Below are positions 7,951 to 17,513 of a DNA stretch of 50,620 nt, in pieces. The position numbers and the translations under genes were made by a program. The notes beneath the pieces were generated by a model. That model had not been told where the DNA came from and did not search any database. It saw only the letters and a list, made by a program, of their open reading frames with translations. Positions within the stretch are counted from its first letter, which is position 1, and each line of letters begins with the position of its first letter. The stretch covers positions 1-50,620 of the forward strand of contig JAFYZH010000010.1 in the NCBI GenBank assembly GCA_017548765.1, given 5' to 3'. This DNA comes from Lachnospiraceae bacterium (GTDB lineage Bacteria > Bacillota > Clostridia > Lachnospirales > Lachnospiraceae).

Positions 7951-9129
7951 GTGGAACATATGGAAAAAACGATCTATCTGGATCACGCTGCGACAGGGCC
8001 CATGTGGCCGGAGGCGGTCGATGCGATGCTCCCGTTTTTCACGGAGCGTTTCGGAAACCCTTCCGGGATCTGTAAGCCGGCGCAGGATGCGCGAAAGAGC
8101 GTGGAGGAAGCGCGGCGTAAGATCGCGCAAGCTCTGGGGAGCGTGCCTCCCGAGACCATCTACTTCACGGGCTGCGGGACCGAGTCGGACAATGCAGCCC
8201 TCACCGGCTATGTGAATGCGGTGCGAAGCGCCGAGCCCGGAAAGCCCGTCCACATCGTGGTCGGGATGACGGAGCATCCGGCGGTTTTGGAGACCGCGCG
8301 AAGTCTGGAAAAACAGGGCGTCGCGGTCAGCTATGCTAAGCCGGACGCGGATGGCGTGATCACGCCGGAGAGCCTGAAGGCGGCGATGCGGCCGGACACG
8401 GTCCTGGTCAGCATCATGTATGCGAATAATGTAGTCGGAACGGTGCAGCCGGTCGCAGAACTGGCTGCCGTTTCGCATGCTTACGGGGCGGTATTTCATA
8501 CCGACGCGGTGCAGGCGTTCGGCCACATCCCGATCGACCCGGGGGCGGAAGACATCGACCTCCTCAGTGCGTCGGGGCATAAGTTCGGCGGCCCGAAGGG
8601 CGTCGGCTTCCTCTATGTGCGTGAGGGGCTGAAACTCGCGCCGATCCTATACGGCGGCGGGCAGGAGCGACATCTGCGCTCCGGTACGCTGAACGTTCCG
8701 GGTATCGTCGGCATGGGTGAGGCGGCGCGGCTGTCCGCAGCCTGCATGGATGAGGCGGCTGTGCGCATCGCAGGCCTTCGGGACCTGCTGGAGCAGCTGG
8801 TTACGGCGAAACTTCCCGACGTTACGATTAATTCGAAAACAGTCCGCCGTCTTCCGGGACACAGCAGTCTGACGATCCCGGGCGTGACCGGGGAAAATGT
8901 CGTTCTGATGATGAACCTGCGGGGCATCTGCATCTCGGCGGGTTCGGCCTGCACGAGCGGCGATCTGAAGCCGTCCCACGTGCTCACCGCTATGGGGCTA
9001 CCCGAAAAGGCGTGCTACGCTACTGTACGGATCACCCTCGGCGCGCAGACCACGCGGGAGGAGATCGAGGCAGTAGCGCAGGCTCTGATCGAAGAAGTAA
9101 CGAAGTTGCGGAGCATGAATCTCGGATGA
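7951..9129 (+). CDS. Cysteine desulfurase (NifS/IscS type, class V aminotransferase fold)
   Basis: A PLP enzyme of about 392 residues that takes sulfur from L-cysteine for Fe-S cluster or thio-nucleoside formation. Visible marks are IYLDHAATGP at the N-terminus, SASGHKFGGPKG with the PLP lysine at about K211, and SAGSACTSGDLKPSHVL with the catalytic cysteine at about C334. The GTG at 7951 is preferred because AAAGGA lies about six bases upstream; ATG 7960 and GTG 7927 are alternatives. It starts 30 bases after the third small partner gene. No IscU/SufU scaffold or ThiI gene is adjacent, so the sulfur acceptor cannot be inferred from context. Confidence 0.9.
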   Translation: MEHMEKTIYLDHAATGPMWPEAVDAMLPFFTERFGNPSGICKPAQDARKSVEEARRKIAQALGSVPPETIYFTGCGTESDNAALTGYVNAVRSAEPGKPVHIVVGMTEHPAVLETARSLEKQGVAVSYAKPDADGVITPESLKAAMRPDTVLVSIMYANNVVGTVQPVAELAAVSHAYGAVFHTDAVQAFGHIPIDPGAEDIDLLSASGHKFGGPKGVGFLYVREGLKLAPILYGGGQERHLRSGTLNVPGIVGMGEAARLSAACMDEAAVRIAGLRDLLEQLVTAKLPDVTINSKTVRRLPGHSSLTIPGVTGENVVLMMNLRGICISAGSACTSGDLKPSHVLTAMGLPEKACYATVRITLGAQTTREEIEAVAQALIEEVTKLRSMNLG

Positions 9130-9154
9130 TCATACGATCGTGGAAAATGTTGGA

Positions 9155-9183
9155 TTGTCCAGGCGCATGGAACGTGGTATAAT
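9155..9183 (+). promoter_or_regulatory. Sigma-A type promoter for alr
   Basis: TTGTCC at 9155-9160, a 17-base spacer and a perfect TATAAT at 9178-9183, about 60 bases before the alanine racemase start. Confidence 0.75.
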
Positions 9184-9241
9184 ATAAAGGATCGGCCGGG
9201 CCGATAGGAAAAGACAGTACAAAGGAATCGGTATACGATTT

Positions 9242-10486
9242 ATGAATGGTTACTATAGAACATTTGCAGTGGTAGATCTGGACGCGATCTGGAAGAATAT
9301 CCTGGCGGCGCGTGAGCGCATTGCCCAGGGTGCACAGGGGAAGCCTGTGAAACTGCTGGCGGTCATCAAGGCCGACGGCTATGGACACGGAGCGACCTGC
9401 CTGGCACACTACCTGCAGGATCTGGTGGATTTCTTCGGCGTTGCGACCATCGATGAGGCGGTCGAGATCCGCGAGAGCTTCCGCCAGAGCCAGAGCACGC
9501 CGATGACGGTGCGGACGCCGGAGGGAGAGAAGAGCCTGCCGGTACGCGACGGCAACACACCCATCCTGATCCTCGGCTACACTTCGCCGAAGGAGTATGA
9601 GGTGGCCGTGCGCGAGGAGATCCGCCTGACCATGGATAACGAAGAAAACCTGAAAGCATTTGCCGCGGAGGCAGTGCGCCAGGGACGGAAGGCGTACGCG
9701 CATATCAAACTGAACACGGGCATGACGCGCCTGGGCTTCGAGGCCACGAAAGAGGAAGCAAGACGGCTGGCGGCGTTGGCGAAGACGCCGGGCCTGGTCC
9801 TGGAAGGTCTGTTCACACATTTTTCCTGCGCGGATATGACGGACGAAGCGTTCACCCACGAGCAGGAAGCAAAATACAAAGCATTTGCCGAGGCACTGGA
9901 GGCAGAGGGGCTTTCGATTCCCATCAAACACGCCTGCAATTCCGCCGGCATCATGCGTTTCTCTGACAGTTACTATGATATGTGCCGCAGCGGCATCATC
10001 ACCTACGGACTCTATCCGTCGGATGAGGTCGACCACTCGCTGCTGGATCTGTCACCCGCGATGTCGTGGTTTTCGCACGTCATCCACGTGCGCGAGATCG
10101 AGGCGGGAGTGCCGGTCAGCTACGGCGCGACCTTCGTTTCCGAGCGCCCGATGCGCTTAGCTACGGTCTGCGTCGGTTATGCGGACGGTTATTCGAGAAG
10201 CCTCTCGAGCCGCGGCTTCGTGCTGATCCACGGGCAGAAGGCGCCCATCGTGGGCCGCGTCTGCATGGACCAGATGATGGTCGATGTGACCGATATCGAG
10301 AATGTTTGCGTGGAGGATGTCGTTACGCTCGCAGGTTGCGAGACCGTATTGACCGGTAAGGCAGCGCCCGCGCTTTCGGTCGATGAGATCTCCGCCCTCG
10401 CCGGCAGTTTTTCCTATGAATTCGTCTGCGGCATCGGCAAACGCGTACCCCGCTTGTATGTGGGCGAGAAACTTCAGGGGAAATGA
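9242..10486 (+). CDS. alr: Alanine racemase
   Basis: A 414-residue PLP enzyme interconverting L- and D-alanine to supply D-Ala for peptidoglycan. The PLP lysine is in VIKADGYGHG (K43), and the second catalytic base is the Tyr of VSYGATF (about Y294); VCVGYADGYSR and GRVCMDQMMVDVT are also typical. It is somewhat longer than the usual 360-390 residues because of an insertion at about residues 78-108 between the barrel strands (STPMTVRTPEGEKSLPVRDG). It has its own promoter upstream, and the gene behind it (rpmE) has another. Confidence 0.95.
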   Translation: MNGYYRTFAVVDLDAIWKNILAARERIAQGAQGKPVKLLAVIKADGYGHGATCLAHYLQDLVDFFGVATIDEAVEIRESFRQSQSTPMTVRTPEGEKSLPVRDGNTPILILGYTSPKEYEVAVREEIRLTMDNEENLKAFAAEAVRQGRKAYAHIKLNTGMTRLGFEATKEEARRLAALAKTPGLVLEGLFTHFSCADMTDEAFTHEQEAKYKAFAEALEAEGLSIPIKHACNSAGIMRFSDSYYDMCRSGIITYGLYPSDEVDHSLLDLSPAMSWFSHVIHVREIEAGVPVSYGATFVSERPMRLATVCVGYADGYSRSLSSRGFVLIHGQKAPIVGRVCMDQMMVDVTDIENVCVEDVVTLAGCETVLTGKAAPALSVDEISALAGSFSYEFVCGIGKRVPRLYVGEKLQGK

Positions 10487-10500
10487 TTTGAAATTTCCTC

Positions 10501-10529
10501 TTGCATTCTGAAATGATCCGTGCTATACT
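10501..10529 (+). promoter_or_regulatory. Sigma-A type promoter for rpmE
   Basis: TTGCAT at 10501-10506, a 17-base spacer and TATACT at 10524-10529, 73 bases before the rpmE start. A GAGGTGA ribosome site follows. Confidence 0.75.
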
Positions 10530-10602
10530 TTCATGGAATGCGCGGTAAAACGGCGCAAAAATATATTGTCCAAGAACAATAGAAAGCGAATGAGGTGAAA
10601 TC

Positions 10603-10800
10603 ATGAAAGAAGGAATCCATCCTGAGTATTATCAGGCAAAGGTTGTTTGCAACTGCGGTAACGAGTTCGTAACCGGCTCGACAAAGAAGGAGATCCACGT
10701 GGAAATCTGCTCCAAGTGCCATCCGTTCTACACCGGACAGCAGAAGTCTTCTACTGCTCGCGGTCGTATCGAGAAGTTCAACAAGAAGTACGGAATGTAA
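10603..10800 (+). CDS. rpmE: 50S ribosomal protein bL31
   Basis: A 65-residue protein of standard length that starts MKEGIHPEY. The zinc-binding type is indicated by CNCG and [10 protein letters not shown], so this is the C+ form; such forms serve as a zinc store in other Bacillota, where a Cys-free paralogue replaces them under zinc limitation. It has its own promoter and a candidate terminator at 10828-10865. Confidence 0.97.
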   Translation: MKEGIHPEYYQAKVVCNCGNEFVTGSTKKEIHVEICSKCHPFYTGQQKSSTARGRIEKFNKKYGM

Positions 10801-10827
10801 TCCTACTTTATATAACCCGAAAGGCTG

Positions 10828-10865
10828 GGTTGAGGCAGAGGTTTTCTTCGGCTTCAACCTTTTTT
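10828..10865 (+). terminator. Candidate terminator after rpmE
   Basis: GGTTGAGGC and GCTTCAACC form an imperfect 9-base stem with a 14-base loop, followed by a T run. It is weaker than the other terminators in the window, so readthrough into yqhQ is possible. Confidence 0.55.
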
Positions 10866-10890
10866 AATCCCGGAAACAAAGAGGTAACCT

Positions 10891-12027
10891 ATGAAGTCAT
10901 CAGGGATCGGCGGTCAGGCCGTCATGGAAGGTATCATGATGCGAAACGGGGAGAAGTACGCTGTCGGCGTGCGCAAACCCGATCAGGAGATATTTGTGAA
11001 GATCGAAGAATATAAGGCGCCCGCGAAGCGCCCTGCGATCACGCGCGTTCCGTTCATCCGCGGCGTGTTCAACTTCGTCGATTCGCTGTATATCGGCATG
11101 AAGACATTGACCTATTCGGCATCCTTCTATGAAGAGGAAGAGCCGAAGAAAGATAAGAAGGCTGAAGACTCCAAAGATGCAGAGGTGAAGGTTGAGACCG
11201 CGGAGACGAAGGCAGAAGAAGCGGCCGATGCAGTCACGACGATCGAGCCTCCGAAGCCCCCTGTGGTGAAGGAAGAACCGAAAAAGGAAGGCGGCATGGA
11301 CGCGGGAACGTGGTTTGCCGTTCTGCTGTCCATCGTGATCAGTGTGGCCCTCTTCATGGTGCTTCCCGTCTTTTTGGGAAACCTCGTTGCAAAAGCTACG
11401 AACAGCAGTTTCTGGGTGGCATTTGCCGAAGGAGTGATCCGCCTGGCGATCTTCATCGCCTACGTGGCCCTCATTTCCCTGATGCCGGACATCCGCCGCG
11501 TGTACATGTATCACGGCGGCGAGCACAAATGTATCAACTGTGTGGAGCACGGACTTCCGCTTACTGTGGAAAATGTCCGCAAGAGCTCCCGTTTCCATAA
11601 GCGCTGCGGTACCAGCTTCCTGCTCATCGTCATGATGATCAGTATCGTTCTATTCATGATCATCCGCGTGCGCACCCTGTGGCTCCGCGTTTTGAGCCGC
11701 ATTTTACTGCTTCCGGTGATCGCCGGCATTTCCTATGAGTTCCTGCGTCTGGCGGGTAACTCGGACAATGCATTCGTCTCCCTGCTGTCGAAGCCTGGCC
11801 TGGCGCTTCAGCACCTGACGACCCGCGAGCCAGACGATGATATGATCGAAGTCGGCATCGCATCGGTGGAGGCGGTTTTTTCCTGGAAGAAATATTTGAA
11901 CGAAAACTTTGGCATGAACTACGATCTGAGCGAGTCCGAGGCAGCTGCCGGGGAGGCAGAGGCCTTAGAGGGCGCTGAAGCTGAGAACGTACCGACAGAC
12001 GGCGAGTCACCTGAGGAGGAGTCATGA
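10891..12027 (+). CDS. yqhQ: DUF1385 family membrane protein (YqhQ-like)
   Basis: A 378-residue protein that starts with the family hallmark GIGGQAVMEGIMMRNG and contains YHGGEHKCINCVEHG and RCGTSFL. Several membrane helices lie in the middle and C-terminal parts. A charged Lys/Glu/Ala-rich insert (about residues 83-135) precedes the first helices, and the C-terminus carries an acidic Glu/Ala-rich tail. The function of the family is unknown; its place between rpmE and prmC-prfA is typical in Bacillota. The stop overlaps the prmC start by ATGA. Confidence 0.9.
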   Translation: MKSSGIGGQAVMEGIMMRNGEKYAVGVRKPDQEIFVKIEEYKAPAKRPAITRVPFIRGVFNFVDSLYIGMKTLTYSASFYEEEEPKKDKKAEDSKDAEVKVETAETKAEEAADAVTTIEPPKPPVVKEEPKKEGGMDAGTWFAVLLSIVISVALFMVLPVFLGNLVAKATNSSFWVAFAEGVIRLAIFIAYVALISLMPDIRRVYMYHGGEHKCINCVEHGLPLTVENVRKSSRFHKRCGTSFLLIVMMISIVLFMIIRVRTLWLRVLSRILLLPVIAGISYEFLRLAGNSDNAFVSLLSKPGLALQHLTTREPDDDMIEVGIASVEAVFSWKKYLNENFGMNYDLSESEAAAGEAEALEGAEAENVPTDGESPEEES

Positions 12028-12869
12028 ACGCGAAGACGCGAAAGAGTGTCCTCTCCGAGGTAACGGCGCGACTGCGCGAGGGTGGCATCCCGGAGCCGGA
12101 GAGCGACGCCTGGATCCTGTTTTCCTACGTATTCGGTCTGGACCGCACGCACTACCTGCTGGAGCAGGAGCGGCCGGCCACGGAGGACGAACTTATGCGC
12201 CTTAAGGCGGCCGTTCAGACCCGCCTTAAGCGCGTTCCGGTGCAGTACATCACCGGCGAGCAGGACTTCTACGGGCTTACGTTTCGCGTGACGCCGGCAG
12301 TCCTGATCCCGCGGTATGACACCGAGGTGCTGGTGGATCTGGTGCTCTCGGAGAACCCGAAGGCGGAGCGCTTTCTGGACCTGTGCACGGGCAGCGGCTG
12401 CATCGCCGTCAGCCTGATGAAGTCCGGACAGTTTGCGGCTGGTGAGGCGACGGATATCTCCCGCGAGGCGCTTGCAGTTGCCGCGGACAATGCTTCCCGC
12501 AACGGCGTAGAGCTTACATTTTCCGAGGGAGACCTGTGGGCCGCGGTCGGCGACCGGACCTACGATGTCATTGTTTCCAACCCGCCGTACATCGCGGAAA
12601 GCGAGCGGCCGACGCTGATGCCCGAGGTGGCACAGCACGAACCCGGCCTGGCGCTTTTTGCCGAGCACGAAGGACTTGAGTTTTATGAATGCATTGCCCG
12701 CGAAGCGTGTGGACATCTGGTGCCCGGAGGGCGCCTGTATGTGGAGATCGGCGCGACGCAGGGTGATCAGGTGTCGGAACTCTTCCGGCAAAACGGGCTT
12801 ACGCAGGTCCGCGTGACGCAGGATCTGGCGGGCCTTCCACGCGTGGTGAGTGCGCGGAGACCTGAGTAG
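12024..12869 (+). CDS. prmC: Release factor glutamine methyltransferase
   Basis: A 281-residue SAM-dependent enzyme that N5-methylates the Gln of the GGQ motif of release factors. The SAM loop [15 protein letters not shown] and the catalytic motif NPPYI (about residue 186) are present; the N-terminal helical domain contains [13 protein letters not shown]. It is translationally coupled to yqhQ (ATGA) and lies 44 bases before prfA, the gene of its substrate. Confidence 0.95.
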   Translation: MNAKTRKSVLSEVTARLREGGIPEPESDAWILFSYVFGLDRTHYLLEQERPATEDELMRLKAAVQTRLKRVPVQYITGEQDFYGLTFRVTPAVLIPRYDTEVLVDLVLSENPKAERFLDLCTGSGCIAVSLMKSGQFAAGEATDISREALAVAADNASRNGVELTFSEGDLWAAVGDRTYDVIVSNPPYIAESERPTLMPEVAQHEPGLALFAEHEGLEFYECIAREACGHLVPGGRLYVEIGATQGDQVSELFRQNGLTQVRVTQDLAGLPRVVSARRPE

Positions 12870-12913
12870 ACATAGAGACAAAACGCGCAAAGGATGCGCG
12901 GAACGGAGAGAAC

Positions 12914-13993
<1,080 letters not shown>

Positions 13994-14029
13994 AAAAAGA
14001 CAAGGGAAGAGCCCTTGCCATAAAACACT

Positions 14030-14066
14030 CAGGCCGCCGGGATGCCCCGGCGGCCTGATATTTTTT
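14030..14066. terminator. Bidirectional terminator between prfA and the DUF1508 gene
   Basis: A 12-base perfect stem (CAGGCCGCCGGG / CCCGGCGGCCTG) with a four-base loop and a T run at 14061-14066. A smaller hairpin (CAAGGG / CCCTTG, 14001-14017) lies just before it. It serves the converging genes on both strands. Confidence 0.85.
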
Positions 14067-14081
14067 CGTTTGGAAACGTTA

Positions 14082-14453
14082 TTACTTCGCCTCTTCGATC
14101 GCAGCATCGGGAGCGTTCTTCTGAACACTAGCGATACCCTTCTCGCAGTTCGCCTTTGTAACATAGCCTTCGGATACAGCGATGATCTCGCCGTTTCTAG
14201 CCTTCAGGCGGAAACGGAACTCGCCTGCCTTATCAACGTAGATCTCGAACTTCGGGTTTGTAACGGTAGCAAAACCTTCTACGGTCTGGTCTTCGATCTT
14301 TGCGATCTCAGCGTTCTTCTGAACACTTGCGATACCGTTTTTGCATGCCGACAATGTCGTATAAACCTCGGAAGTTGCGATCACCTGGCCGTTGGTAGCG
14401 AGCAGATCGAACTTAGTTCCGGTCTTAGTTTCCTTGATAATAAACTTTCCCAT
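14082..14453 (-). CDS. DUF1508 / YegP-like two-repeat protein
   Basis: A 123-residue protein made of two tandem repeats of about 50 residues, each of the form KFxxxxxxxGEIIAxSExYxxxxxCxxGIASVQKNA. This is the DUF1508 (UPF0339, YegP-like) fold. It is small, soluble and of unknown function. It reads against its neighbours and has its own strong promoter at 14492-14520. A GGAGG ribosome site lies upstream on the minus strand. Confidence 0.92.
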   Translation of the reverse strand: MGKFIIKETKTGTKFDLLATNGQVIATSEVYTTLSACKNGIASVQKNAEIAKIEDQTVEGFATVTNPKFEIYVDKAGEFRFRLKARNGEIIAVSEGYVTKANCEKGIASVQKNAPDAAIEEAK

Positions 14454-14491
14454 TTTACACCTCCGTGTGCACGTAGTATTTTTGTGTCTTC

Positions 14492-14520
14492 AATATACAC
14501 CGAATCCGCGGAACTGTCAA
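14492..14520 (-). promoter_or_regulatory. Strong sigma-A promoter for the DUF1508 gene
   Basis: On the minus strand: TTGACA (perfect -35, + strand 14515-14520), a 17-base spacer and TATATT (14492-14497), about 40 bases before the start codon. Confidence 0.85.
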
Positions 14521-14585
14521 GATTTTTCTGAATCTCGCTCATGATTTCATACTATTGCCCTGCTCGATGTTTTCCCCGTTGCCGC

Positions 14586-14613
14586 TTGCGTTTCCGCCCC
14601 GGATCGGTATAAT
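14586..14613 (+). promoter_or_regulatory. Candidate promoter for nth
   Basis: TTGCGT at 14586-14591, a 16-base spacer and TATAAT at 14608-14613, about 60 bases before the nth start at 14675. Confidence 0.65.
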
Positions 14614-14674
14614 TAAAACAGGGGCAGAACTACGTTCTGGCCGAAGCATTTTCCGCGAAATGAGAGGAGCCGAT

Positions 14675-15304
14675 ATGACGAAAAAAGAACGGGTGGAAGG
14701 CGTGATCGCCGCACTGGATCGGGAGTACGGGACGGACCTGATCTGTTATCTGAACCATGAGACACCGTGGCAGCTGCTGATCGCGGTCATTTTGAGCGCC
14801 CAGTGCACGGACGCGCGCGTCAACATCGTGACGAAGGACCTGTTCCGCAAATACGACACCTTGGAGAAACTGGCCGCGGCGGATTTCGACGAACTGTGCG
14901 AGGACATCCGTTCGACGGGCTTCTTCCGAAATAAGGCGGCGAACATCATCGCCTGCGCGAACCAGCTGTTGGAACGTCATGGCGGCGAGGTGCCGGACAC
15001 CATCGAGGAGCTGACCGCCCTGTCGGGCGTGGGCCGCAAAACGGCAAATGTCATCCTGGGCAATGTCTACCACAAACCGTCGGTCGTTGTCGACACGCAC
15101 GTAAAGCGCATTTCCCGCAAACTCGGGTTCACAAAGGAGAGCGATCCGGAGAAGATCGAATACGATCTGATGAAGATCCTCCCGAAGGATCACTGGATCC
15201 TCTACAACATCCACATCATCACGCTGGGACGCACGATCTGCACCGCGAGATCGCCGAAATGTGAAGAATGTTTTTTGAATTCCTATTGTGTGACGCGAAA
15301 ATAA
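14675..15304 (+). CDS. nth: Endonuclease III (DNA glycosylase/AP lyase)
   Basis: A 209-residue base-excision-repair enzyme that removes oxidised pyrimidines. The helix-hairpin-helix LSGVGRKTANVILGN carries the catalytic lysine K122, followed by VVVDTHVKR with D140. The [4Fe-4S] site is C189-x6-C196-x2-C199-x5-C205. The ATG at 14675 is chosen over the upstream in-frame start at 14555 because GAGGAG precedes it, length and N-terminus match the family, and the TATAAT box lies between the two starts. Confidence 0.95.
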   Translation: MTKKERVEGVIAALDREYGTDLICYLNHETPWQLLIAVILSAQCTDARVNIVTKDLFRKYDTLEKLAAADFDELCEDIRSTGFFRNKAANIIACANQLLERHGGEVPDTIEELTALSGVGRKTANVILGNVYHKPSVVVDTHVKRISRKLGFTKESDPEKIEYDLMKILPKDHWILYNIHIITLGRTICTARSPKCEECFLNSYCVTRK

Positions 15305-15314
15305 GTGCTATAAT
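15286..15314 (+). promoter_or_regulatory. Candidate promoter for the small membrane protein / VanW operon
   Basis: TTGTGT at 15286-15291, a 17-base spacer and TATAAT at 15309-15314, overlapping the end of nth. It drives the 41-residue gene at 15432 and possibly the VanW genes behind it. Confidence 0.65.
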
Positions 15315-15431
15315 ATTCTAGATGTAGTGTCAGAAGTATGCCCTCGTGCATATTCCGGCTGAGGAGGGTCGGGCGCTGCAGGCCGGATCACGGAAGATAC
15401 GGCAAAATGAAATAAGGCAGGTGTAAGCAGA

Positions 15432-15557
15432 ATGGCTCAGCAGAAGAGAAGACAGACTAAGCAAGAAAAACGCAACAGGATCATCGCGGCTGTCATAGCG
15501 ATCATACTAGTACTCGGCATGATCTTAGGCTTGATCGTTCCCGGCTTAGGTTTCTGA
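15432..15557 (+). CDS. 41-residue basic one-helix membrane protein
   Basis: A short frame from ATG 15432 to TGA 15555-15557. The protein has a strongly basic N-terminus (MAQQKRRQTKQEKRNR) followed by one hydrophobic helix (residues 17-37) and ends in PGLGF. The positive-inside rule predicts the N-terminus in the cytoplasm. It has a promoter about 120 bases upstream and lies 90 bases before the first VanW gene. No family is recognised. Confidence 0.6.
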   Translation: MAQQKRRQTKQEKRNRIIAAVIAIILVLGMILGLIVPGLGF

Positions 15558-15647
15558 TCCGGACACATCGCGCTCAGATCTCGCATATAGGTATTGGTAT
15601 ATAGGGGTTTATGATGTAAATAGCAGCAGTAGGCTGTGGGAGGTATT

Positions 15648-17489
15648 ATGAAAAAATCAAAAGGATCACGTTTATGTATATCGTTTACGCTGATGCTTGT
15701 TGTGTTGTTGACAGTCTTGCTTCCGGGAAAAACTTACGCAGCAGATGCAACCGTTCCGGAAGGCGTTTATCTTGATGATATCGCGATCGGCGGTATGACC
15801 CGCGAAAAGGTCGAAGCAGCGGTCGACGCCCGCATCCGGGATCTGGGTCAGGTTCCGCTTCGCGTTAACGTAGCCGGTAAGTCGATCGACATCGCATTGG
15901 CAGATATAGGCATCTACTGGAGTAACCGCGCCGACGTTTTGGAGAAGGCATTTTCCCTGAAGACGAAGGGAAGCATGATCAGCCAGTATAAGATGAAGAA
16001 AGATCTGGAGCATTCCAACATGACGCTCTCGATCGAGACCGATGTAAACAGGGATCTCCTGAAGGTCTTCCTGTTTGACTTCGTTTCCCGCCTCGAGAGT
16101 ACTGCGACAAATGCTTCCGTTTCGAGAGAGAACGGCACGTTCGTAGTTAAGGGCGGACATGCCGGTATCACAGTCGATAAAGACGCGACCTATAACGACC
16201 TGGCGGAAGCGGTCCTTACCGCGAGCCAGACAGGCACTAAGGACGGCGTGGTAGTCGTTAATGCGATCTATAAGAAGGTCGAGCCGGCAGTTTCGGCTTC
16301 GTACTTCGACGGCTTCGGCGCATTGCTCGGTGAGGGTGTTACACAGTTCAACGCAACGATGAAGGACCGCTCGGTAAATGTTACCCTGGCGACGAAGAAG
16401 TTCAACGGCGTCATCATTTACCCCGGTGAAACATTATCCGCACTGTCCATCATGCGTCCGGTGACCCTGGATGCAGGTTATAAGAAAGCTCCGACCTACG
16501 CAGGCGGCGACGTTGTCGACGAGATCGGCGGCGGTATCTGCCAGGTTGCGACCACACTGTACAATGCAGCTCTGAATGCAGAACTCGGCATCGTATATCG
16601 TAAGCCGCACTCCCGTATGCCTTCGTATGTTCCGGCAGGCTTAGATGCCATGGTATATTCCCAGGGTAACAGCGACTTCGTTATCCAGAATAATTACAGT
16701 CGTCCGGTCTACATCGAGACGGTGGTAACAAATAACGGAACGTTCGGCGAGATCCACTTCCGCATTTACGGTGTAGAGGAAAGGGCCGCAGGCCGCACGA
16801 TCTCGTATGAATCCAAACTGGTTGAGAAGGATTGCAAGATCCCTGCGGAAGGTGCAGATCCGTCCGAGTACTTCAGACTGGTATACGATGATAAGATGCC
16901 TACTCTGGAGGAAGCAGCCCAGACAGGTAAGGAATATGCAGAGCAGACCGGCAGTTTCTATCCGGTCGTAAAGGCGGACGTTTATAAGGTCGAGTACCAG
17001 AATGGTAAGGAAGTTAAACGTACACGTGTCTACACAACAACTTATAAGAATGCAGGTAAGGGTTATATCTCCGGTATCTTTAAGGTAAACCCGGATACGT
17101 ACATCCGTGCGATCGAATTTAACTTCAAGATGCTCGAAGAAGGAAAACAGCCGATCATCCACTGGGCTTCCCATAAGATGGATGAGGAGAAGAATAAGCC
17201 GACCACGACTCCGGAGCCGTCGACGGAAGAGTCGACAGAAGCTCCGACCGAGAAGCCTACGAAGGCACCGACTGAGGCACCGACCGAGGCTCCTACACAG
17301 GCACCTACCGAGAAGCCTACACCGGCACCGACTGAGGCGCCGACCGAGGCTCCTACACAGGCACCTACGCAGGCACCTACACAGCCGCCTACACAGGCAC
17401 CTACACAGGCGCCCACGCAGGCACCTACAGAGCCCCCTGCTCCGGCAACTGAGGAAATCTCCTCACACGACGGCCTGGGTGACGAATAA
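15648..17489 (+). CDS. Secreted VanW-domain protein with TEAPT-repeat tail (copy 1)
   Basis: A 613-residue protein. An N-terminal signal peptide (about residues 1-32, ending TYAA) is followed by a region with VYLDDIAIGGMTREKV typical of the module preceding VanW, then the VanW domain (GGGICQVATTLYNAAL, HSRMPSYVPAGLDAMVY), a C-terminal beta domain and about 95 residues of Thr/Glu/Ala/Pro repeats. No LPxTG sorting motif or C-terminal helix was seen, so anchoring is unclear; the tail may span or bind the wall. The ATG at 15648 follows a GGGAGG site; the GTG at 15636 lies inside that ribosome-site region. The function of VanW is not established; genes of the family occur in vancomycin-resistance clusters but are not resistance determinants by themselves. 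Confidence 0.85.
   Translation: MKKSKGSRLCISFTLMLVVLLTVLLPGKTYAADATVPEGVYLDDIAIGGMTREKVEAAVDARIRDLGQVPLRVNVAGKSIDIALADIGIYWSNRADVLEKAFSLKTKGSMISQYKMKKDLEHSNMTLSIETDVNRDLLKVFLFDFVSRLESTATNASVSRENGTFVVKGGHAGITVDKDATYNDLAEAVLTASQTGTKDGVVVVNAIYKKVEPAVSASYFDGFGALLGEGVTQFNATMKDRSVNVTLATKKFNGVIIYPGETLSALSIMRPVTLDAGYKKAPTYAGGDVVDEIGGGICQVATTLYNAALNAELGIVYRKPHSRMPSYVPAGLDAMVYSQGNSDFVIQNNYSRPVYIETVVTNNGTFGEIHFRIYGVEERAAGRTISYESKLVEKDCKIPAEGADPSEYFRLVYDDKMPTLEEAAQTGKEYAEQTGSFYPVVKADVYKVEYQNGKEVKRTRVYTTTYKNAGKGYISGIFKVNPDTYIRAIEFNFKMLEEGKQPIIHWASHKMDEEKNKPTTTPEPSTEESTEAPTEKPTKAPTEAPTEAPTQAPTEKPTPAPTEAPTEAPTQAPTQAPTQPPTQAPTQAPTQAPTEPPAPATEEISSHDGLGDE
17235..17430 (+). repeat. Tandem coding repeat (TEAPTEAPTQAP) in VanW copy 1
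   Basis: Degenerate 12-15 base units such as ACCGAGGCTCCT and ACACAGGCACCT repeat in frame. Near-identical stretches recur within the array, so length variation by slippage is expected. Confidence 0.8.
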
Positions 17490-17513
17490 GCACAAACGAA
17501 AAGAGAGAGACGA

